In this document: positions 58,272 to 64,000 of the stretch, one piece after another
Numbering within the stretch: the stretch's first letter is position 1
Layout: each line of letters begins with the position of its first letter
NCBI RefSeq assembly: GCF_900090045.1
Contig: NC_041786.1
Location: 997,501 to 1,061,500 of the forward strand
Direction of reading: 5' to 3'
Length of the DNA stretch: 64,000 bases
Source of the DNA: Plasmodium malariae
Taxonomy: Eukaryota > Apicomplexa > Aconoidasida > Haemosporida > Plasmodiidae
Made by a program: the position numbers and the translations under genes
Notes under the pieces: model-generated
The model's input: the letters and a program-made list of their open reading frames with translations, nothing else
The model's database searches: none
Told to the model about the DNA's origin: nothing

Positions 58272-59233
58272 TTATTCATACCCCAGTAGTATCATAAATA
58301 ACATAACACTCACAATTCCCCATTTCATAACTGGATATTCATTAACCCATATAGTCAGTATACCTATATATGGTGCATAACCAACTGAAAGACCAAGTAC
58401 ATGCTCGTTTTCCAGCCAGTATTGATTATGTTCATACAAACCTCTATCATCAATATTATTATTATCTCCTTTTGATAATATATGAAATTTATTGTTTTCT
58501 GATAAGTGCATATTTAAAATCCTGTGAACAATTGGTATATCTCTTCCATTAATTTGATATACTACAACATCCCCAGCGTGGATGTTTGGTGGATGATATA
58601 ATGCTAAAGTATCACCCCTATAATATCCTGGCTCCATACTACCACTTAATACCACAACAACTGGAGAATCGCAACCTATATTAAAATAAAAAGCAAAGCC
58701 GTTTTTCCATTTTTATATGAACGATTCATACATTTTTGCAAAAAAAATTATGAACAATACATATTTTCCAAAATATTATTGGTACGTCACAATGTTAAAA
58801 GAATTGAAAGTAGGTCAAAAAAGGGAAGAAATAAAACAAAATGAGAAAAAAAGTGGGATAAAATGACCAAGAAATTTATAGCGCAGAAATAGAATGCGTT
58901 AAAAAATGATACAAAATGGAGTAAAATAAAAAATTGAAACCAACAGTTGGTTATATAAACATGTGCACACGAACACATAAACGCATGAACACATAAACGC
59001 ATGAACATATAAACGCATGAACACATGAGCACATGAGCCCATGTATAATATGTGCAATGTACAACACAGTGATTTAATTAACCTGTGAGTACGACCAAGA
59101 GTTTCCAAATCATCAACGCATTTAGCAACAAACATACTATACTTAAAATGTGAGATATTCCATCTCTTGGATTTCTAAAAGTCTTCTTAATATCTATCAG
59201 TAATGAGTTATATTGCTCTTTTAGGAAATCCAT
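58272..59233 (-). CDS. Signal peptidase complex catalytic subunit SEC11 (SP21), 2 exons
   Basis: ER signal peptidase that removes signal peptides from secreted proteins. Exon 1 is 59233-59083 (MDFLKEQYNSLLIDIKKTFR ... KLLVVLT) with one membrane helix. Exon 2 is 58675-58272 (GCDSPVVVVLSGSMEPGYYR ... MLFMILLGYE). Both junctions are in phase 1, giving 184 aa, as I recall for P. falciparum SP21. The nucleophile is Ser63 in SGSMEP and the general base His101 in IVHRI, the Ser/His pair of eukaryotic signal peptidases; SKGDNN follows. A C-terminal hydrophobic segment matches the family. The frame extends above 59233 into repeat-like sequence, but MDFLKEQ is the family start. Confidence 0.95.
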
Positions 59234-59857
59234 AGTATGTGTTATTTTATCAATACATATGCCCAAATGTATGTGTGTATATGTATATATACGTATATAA
59301 TATGTGGGACGTATCAAATAATGGGATAACAAACTACACAACTTTTTACTCTCTTAACTCTTCTGGCTTACGAACAAACGCTAGATTAAATGAAATAGTT
59401 TCAAAATAAAATGCAAACTTAACTAAATAAAAAATATTTTATAAGGAAAAAGTTAGAGGGGAAAAAAATATAAAAACGAAATTAACTGTAAATTGAAAAT
59501 TCATTTATATTTTTCACGTCATTTCGTTTTTTTTCTTTTGGGAATATATGAAAAAACAAAAAAATGTAATAGCTTATAGCTTTTTTTTTTTTTTTTTTAA
59601 TTATGAACAGCGAGCCTTTTCTTGAAATATATATTCATTAAAGCCTAGAACTGTTGTTACATTTGTGTGGATATACTTGTAAGCATTCCTATATGCATAC
59701 ACGGGTATAAATATAAATACATATATTTAATATGTTGTGTACATTTGCTTACTGTGAATTCCCTTTTTACTTGTTAATTTTTTTTTTTTTTTTATTTACT
59801 ATTCACTGTGTATAGTCATTTTTACGTTTATTACTGATAGGGGTTTTACCTTGTTTT

Positions 59858-60706
59858 ATGTTCATTTTAGGAAATGAAACTAAAAACGAGGCAAACGTTA
59901 CACTCTGCGTAAAACTAAACGAGCATGAAAATTTATTATCGTTATCGTTATCGTTATCGCTATCGTTATTATTATTATTATTATTTTTTTTTTTTTTTTT
60001 TTTTTTTTTTTGTTATTTTTTTCCCCAGCCGCTTGAACATTTTTTAGAGATTGTAAAATTAACGAAAAGAGTATACACATGTAAATAGTAAACTAATTAA
60101 AATTTTTCTGTTAACACTATAACTGATTGAGTTGTATACCCATTTGTTTTCTTATAATTTTTTTAAAAATGACTATAAAAATATCATGGTAGATCTGTAA
60201 GTGGCTAAAAGTTTTTATAAGGGCATAAATGCGAATATGAATTATATGGCTCCCATACGATAAAAGAGCTGTACGAACAAATAAGAAAAATTGACTTTAA
60301 TTCCTGGTGTGTCTAGGTAAGTGCTAAGAGAAATTTATCTTTCCTAATATGTGTATAATATTGTATATGTATACACTCATAATTTTATATATATATGTAT
60401 GTGTATGTCTGTGTGTGTGAGGGGCAAGTAGCCATGTTTCCCACGCGCCCCATTAGCAGCAACACGATTTTGGAAAAAACCGTAGCATTTCGCTTAATGT
60501 GCGTAAATTGAAAAAAAAAATATAAATACAAATGAATAAGTAAATATATGCATATTCAGGTGATAAATTTTTGTGGAAACGTGAAATCTGTTAAAATTTT
60601 GAATAACCCTCTGAAGTATATCTTTTTTTAAGGTCAATATGTTAACATAATTACATCAAGAGCTAGAAAAGCAAATGGTACACCATTTAATAATGTTCGT
60701 GCATAG
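59858..60706 (+). CDS. Tentative small multi-exon gene, about 87 aa
   Basis: Four coding-like segments on the plus strand join in phase: 59858-59908 (MFILGNETKNEANVTLC), 60029-60080 (PLEHFLEIVKLTKRVYT; strong acceptor CCCCAG after poly-T, donor GTAAAT), 60222-60308 (HKCEYELYGSHTIKELYEQI ... DFNSW) and 60633-60706 (QYVNIITSRARKANGTPFNN ... VRA, stop TAG). The last acceptor follows a T-rich tract. The weak point is the third donor: a good GTAAGT at 60317 lies just after an in-frame TAG, so I used GTGTCT at 60309; the protein may instead stop at 60316. The true start may also be further upstream. I do not recognise the product. Confidence 0.45.
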
Positions 60707-60864
60707 TCAGCATTACAAAAACAAAATTAAAAAAAAATAAAAATAAAACAATGCAATAATACGTTAAAGGGAAAAGCTGTCATAATATGTAAAAACGAAA
60801 AAAAAGAGATTTTAACTGTAATTTAGCTGCATTTATATTACTGAAATAATTTTAATTTATTTTT

Positions 60865-60877
60865 CTGAACTGTTCAT
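60865..60877. repeat. 13-bp palindrome-like element CTGAACTGTTCAT
   Basis: Core TGAACTGTTCA after a short T-rich tract, downstream of the tentative small gene. Confidence 0.85.
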
Positions 60878-61263
60878 GTTACTCAACCTAGGTGGTTCCC
60901 CCTATTAATTAAAAGGGAAAATTGAACATCAAAGAAAAGGAAGAAAGAAAAAAAAAAAAAAAAAAGAAATTAAATAATGAATGAACTAATGAATGGACGA
61001 AAAAACGAAAGAAAAGAGCGTAACGAAACAAAAAGTCATACTACATAATATAATGTAATGTAATCTGGTAGAGTGTAATATGATATACCAAAATACTGCT
61101 GAACGGAAAGGTGTAGAAAAATGCGCATATAATATCCTCTGTTCCTGAGGTGGATGTTCATGTGTACAACATGCACTGTGCTGGTAAAAACATTTTTTCC
61201 ATTTTCCCCCCCTCTTCGAAATAACCCTTTTTGAAAATGGGAATTATTAAGACTTAATATACC

Positions 61264-61615
61264 CATTTGATTTATCATTCATTTTGTCATTCTATTTATC
61301 ATTCTATTTATCATTCATTTTGTCATTCTATTTATCATTCTATTTATCATTCATTTTGTCATTCTATTTATCATTCTATTTATCATTCATTTTGTCATTC
61401 TATTTATCATTCTATTTATCATTCATTTTGTCATTCTATTTATCATTCTATTTATCATTCATTCATTCTATTTATCATTCTATTTATCATTCTATTTATC
61501 ATTCTATTTATCATTCTATTTATCACTCATTTTGTCATTCTATTTATCATTCTATTTATCACTCATTTTGTCATTCATTTTGTCATTCATTTTGTTATTC
61601 TTTTTATCATTTTTT
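61264..61615. repeat. 12-bp/36-bp higher-order tandem repeat
   Basis: Basic units are the 12-mers CATTCTATTTAT and CATTCATTTTGT, arranged for five cycles as a 36-bp higher-order repeat (one TTTTGT unit followed by two CTATTTAT units), then as plain 12-mers. It lies about 45 bp beyond the 3' end of the minus-strand gene at 61659. Repetitive Phe/His/Ile/Ser/Tyr frames across it are not genes. Confidence 0.94.
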
Positions 61616-61658
61616 TTTCCTCCCTTTTACATAAATTTGGGAACTCCCCCTTCCGCTC

Positions 61659-63327
61659 TCATGTTTTAAGTTTATCCAACTTTGCATCGTTGAGTGAGTA
61701 GTATATATCATCCTTCTTGAGCTTTAAATCTGATGGACTAATATGCTCCTCTTTAGCAATAGATTTAATAAAAAATTTTTTTTCAAGTTTACAATGTATG
61801 GGCATAACAGTATCATCTGTGCTTTCAACTAAATAATTAATTTCACTGTCTTCTTCTAAAATAAATGGTTTTTCATTAACAAAAAAAATGGATTTACCAT
61901 CATCATACTGAACAATAAATGAATTCGTCTCTAAGCAATGTAAATTTCTACAAACATTTTTGATATGTTCATTTGATTCATTACTTGAAACACTCATAAT
62001 GTCATCATCACTGTTATAGTCTATTTCATATTTTTTATAAAATTCTTCCATATTGGAAAAGTCAGACATACATTCATCAGTAAGGCAGTCGGACATATTG
62101 TCTTGTTCAGGATTATTTTTTATTCTATCCGATAACATAGTATTCCATTTTGATAAAATTGAATTTTTTAGATCTTCCTCTTTCTGTAGTTTGTTTGCAC
62201 ACATTTCATCTTCACTAGTTATGCATTTATTTTTGCATTCTCCTTTAAAAGAATATTCCTGTTCCTTTTTTTTGTAAATTTTTTTTGAATTTTTTTTAAT
62301 TTGTATTTTATTACATAAATCTTCCTCGAAACTCCAGGTTACAATAGAGCTAGTTTTTTTGTTCGAATGTGTTACTTCGATCGAGTGTCGTGTTCCTCTG
62401 GAGCTAATCATACTTCCACTACGATCGATTGTATGATCATTTTTGTAATCAATTGCATCATCGATTTGATCTCCATCTTTACCTTTAGTATCATATTTAG
62501 TATCCCTGATATTCATTTCCCTTTCTCCGCCTCTTTTTATATCTGTACATACATCTATAAATTTAGGGAATTTCAAGGAGTAGTACTTATCATTTACACT
62601 AGTTGTTTTTCTTTTCTTCAAGTGTATGAACATAGCTGACTCCATTTCGTTGTTAACGTTTATGTTACATATTTTTATATCATTTTTTGTATCTACATTT
62701 TTGGTACTCCTTAAAAGTTCATAATCTACCTCCTTCTTCGATTCGATTGAAATGGCATCGTCAAAAAAGGAAGTCTTGGCGTTGTTCTCATAGTTGTCCT
62801 AAGGGGGTACCAAAAAAAAATAAAAAAAAAAAATATACAGAAAGGTATATCAATAATAGTACAGATTAGCGTACAGATTAACGTACAGATTAACGTACAG
62901 ATTAGTGTAGGAACAAATGTAGGAACAAAATAATTTTAAATAAAACAGATTACAATTGCACACTGTAATGTACACCCCACTAGCTTAAACACTCAACATC
63001 CACAAAACTGCAATTCCGTTTTGCCTTTCTTTTCACAAAACAGAAAAAGCTTCGTAAGAAAAAAAAAAAAAAAAAATAGTTATACATCAGTTAATCTCAT
63101 GTAACGTGTTTTGTGCGTATATCGTAATTTTGCAAAAATACCATTGCGTTGGGTTCAATATTTTCATCTTTATTTGTTCTCATTTGTGCTTCTTATTTTC
63201 TTACATATCTTCTATTCTTCGTCCCCCCAAAAAAAGGAATAATCTTATTCGAAAGATAAACTTGTATTTGTTAATATTCTTTCATCATTCCTAAGTTTTT
63301 TTTTCTTGTTTTATATGGCAAAGAAAA

Positions 63328-63382
<55 letters not shown>

Positions 63383-63480
63383 GAAAAGAAAAGAAAAGAA
63401 AAGAAAAGAAAAGAAAAGAAAAGAAAAGAAAAAAAAAGAAACTCAAAGGTATTACAGTATTGTACATATATATATTATTT

Positions 63481-63520
<40 letters not shown>

Positions 63521-63851
63521 TTCATCGTGCTCTTCTCCACAGAGAGGGCTCCCTCAACAGGAAAAAAAAAAAAAAATAAAATAAAAAAAATAAAGATAAA
63601 TAAATGTAGTGTTTTGACATAATGGCATCCTTCCATCAATATTATATATATGTATGTATATGTATAAATATATGTATATGTATAAATATATGTATATGTA
63701 TAAATATATGTATATGTATAAATATATGTATATGTATAAATATATGTATATGTATAAGTATATGTATGTACGTATGTATGTTTATGCTCATACAAATCGC
63801 GCGTAAAATGAAAACTTTTTTTTGTAACTCCTCTAAAGGAGCATTTTCCAT
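61659..63851 (-). CDS. Conserved hypothetical protein; 3'-exon firm, two 5' exons tentative
   Basis: The large exon 62798-61659 is convincing. It stays in frame from an acceptor (CCCTTAG|GACAAC) through 379 codons, 51 codons above its first Met. Unrecognised; acidic in places ([18 protein letters not shown]), Lys-rich in others, with no TM segment or enzyme motif. A folded-looking C-terminal part ([30 protein letters not shown]) may be a small beta domain. Because the exon has an acceptor, the start lies upstream. I suggest exon 1 at 63851-63794 ([19 protein letters not shown], donor T|GTATGA) and exon 2 at 63260-63205 ([18 protein letters not shown], donor TAT|GTAAGA), which join in phase. 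Total would be about 417 aa. These two exons are inference. Confidence 0.65.
63361..63440. repeat. (AAAAG)n pentanucleotide array
   Basis: About fifteen AAAAG units following a pure poly-A run, within a proposed intron of the gene at 61659-63851. Confidence 0.93.
63648..63765. repeat. 18-bp tandem repeat
   Basis: Roughly six to seven copies of TATGTATATGTATAAATA just 3' of the proposed first exon of the last gene. A multiple of three, so it yields (ICICIN)n and (IHIHIF)n frames that are spurious. Confidence 0.92.
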
Positions 63852-64000
63852 TTATAATTTGAATGAGTAAAATAAATGCACCATCGGGGTAGTACAGTGC
63901 ACAGTAAATGCCGCATATACATACGTGAGTAATTATATATATATTAGTATTTATATATATATATATGTTTATATATATTTTTACATACGTGCGCGTACAT

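Larger units (their letters stand above)
59234..61658. other. Region around the tentative small gene, SEC11 to the minus-strand unknown
   Basis: Outside the tentative exons it contains poly-T (59581-59598, 59985-60011), a GTTATC hexamer run (about 59938-59970), a palindrome CTGAACTGTTCAT at 60865-60877 and the large T-rich array at 61264-61615. No other gene-like sequence seen. Confidence 0.65.
62799..64000. other. 5' region of the last gene, introns and repeats
   Basis: Apart from the two tentative exons, it contains CGTACAGATTA repeats (about 62866-62905), a long poly-A and (AAAAG)n array (about 63329-63440), poly-T (63485-63519), an 18-bp array TATGTATATGTATAAATA (about 63648-63765) and AT-rich flank to the window end. 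Confidence 0.65.

Noticed and set aside
60560..60615. Segment after CAG acceptor reading VINFCGNVKSVKILNNPL
   Set aside because: The following gap to the next acceptor is only 17 nt, too short for an intron, and the phases do not match.
61267..61701. Long Phe/His/Ile/Ser/Tyr repeat protein
   Set aside because: Translation of the 12-bp/36-bp array.

Overview
The window is nuclear DNA from a malaria parasite (Plasmodium). It is very AT-rich, with long poly-A/T tracts, (TA)n and many minisatellites between genes. Coding regions are less AT-rich, several proteins carry Asn/Lys-rich low-complexity inserts, and introns are short with GT...AG ends. Most genes encode conserved eukaryotic housekeeping proteins, and an apicoplast-type co-chaperonin (signal peptide plus basic leader plus double GroES fold) fixes the phylum. 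From memory, the gene order matches a block of P. falciparum chromosome 13 (CPN20 to signal peptidase 21). The coding GC looks higher than in P. falciparum and lower than in P. vivax, so a species of the P. malariae or P. ovale type is my inference.

Layout: cpn20 (-), isoleucyl-tRNA synthetase (+), eIF6 (-), a DBP8/DDX49-type DEAD-box helicase (+), AP endonuclease IV/APN1 (+), an SFM1-type SPOUT methyltransferase (-), a TRF4-like nucleotidyltransferase (+), TRAPPC2/sedlin (-), a 1025-residue unrecognised coiled-coil protein (-), then a gene-poor 4.8 kb gap. This is followed by a Sed5/syntaxin-5 Qa-SNARE (+), ribosomal protein uL14/RPL23 (-), glutaminyl-tRNA synthetase (+), the ER 3-hydroxyacyl-CoA dehydratase (+), a 703-residue repeat-bearing unknown (-), a CPW-WPC surface protein (-), the signal peptidase subunit SEC11/SP21 (-), a tentative small spliced gene (+), and an unknown gene (-) with two tentative 5' exons.

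The genes do not form operons. Several serve two broad programmes: translation and ribosome assembly (IleRS, GlnRS, eIF6, DBP8, SFM1-like, RPL23) and the early secretory/ER pathway (TRAPPC2, syntaxin 5, 3-hydroxyacyl-CoA dehydratase, signal peptidase). I rebuilt seven spliced genes by hand from splice signals, reading phase and family conservation; five of these (cpn20, syntaxin, RPL23, dehydratase, SEC11) close exactly on the expected protein families.

Most promising second-look items: a 13-14 bp palindrome (TGAAC-centre-GTTCA) dispersed between genes, often next to poly-T; a possible structured RNA near 32.1-32.4 kb; a 49-codon single-TM ORF with a KKxx-like tail at 33.1 kb; and the small multi-exon gene at 59.9-60.7 kb.
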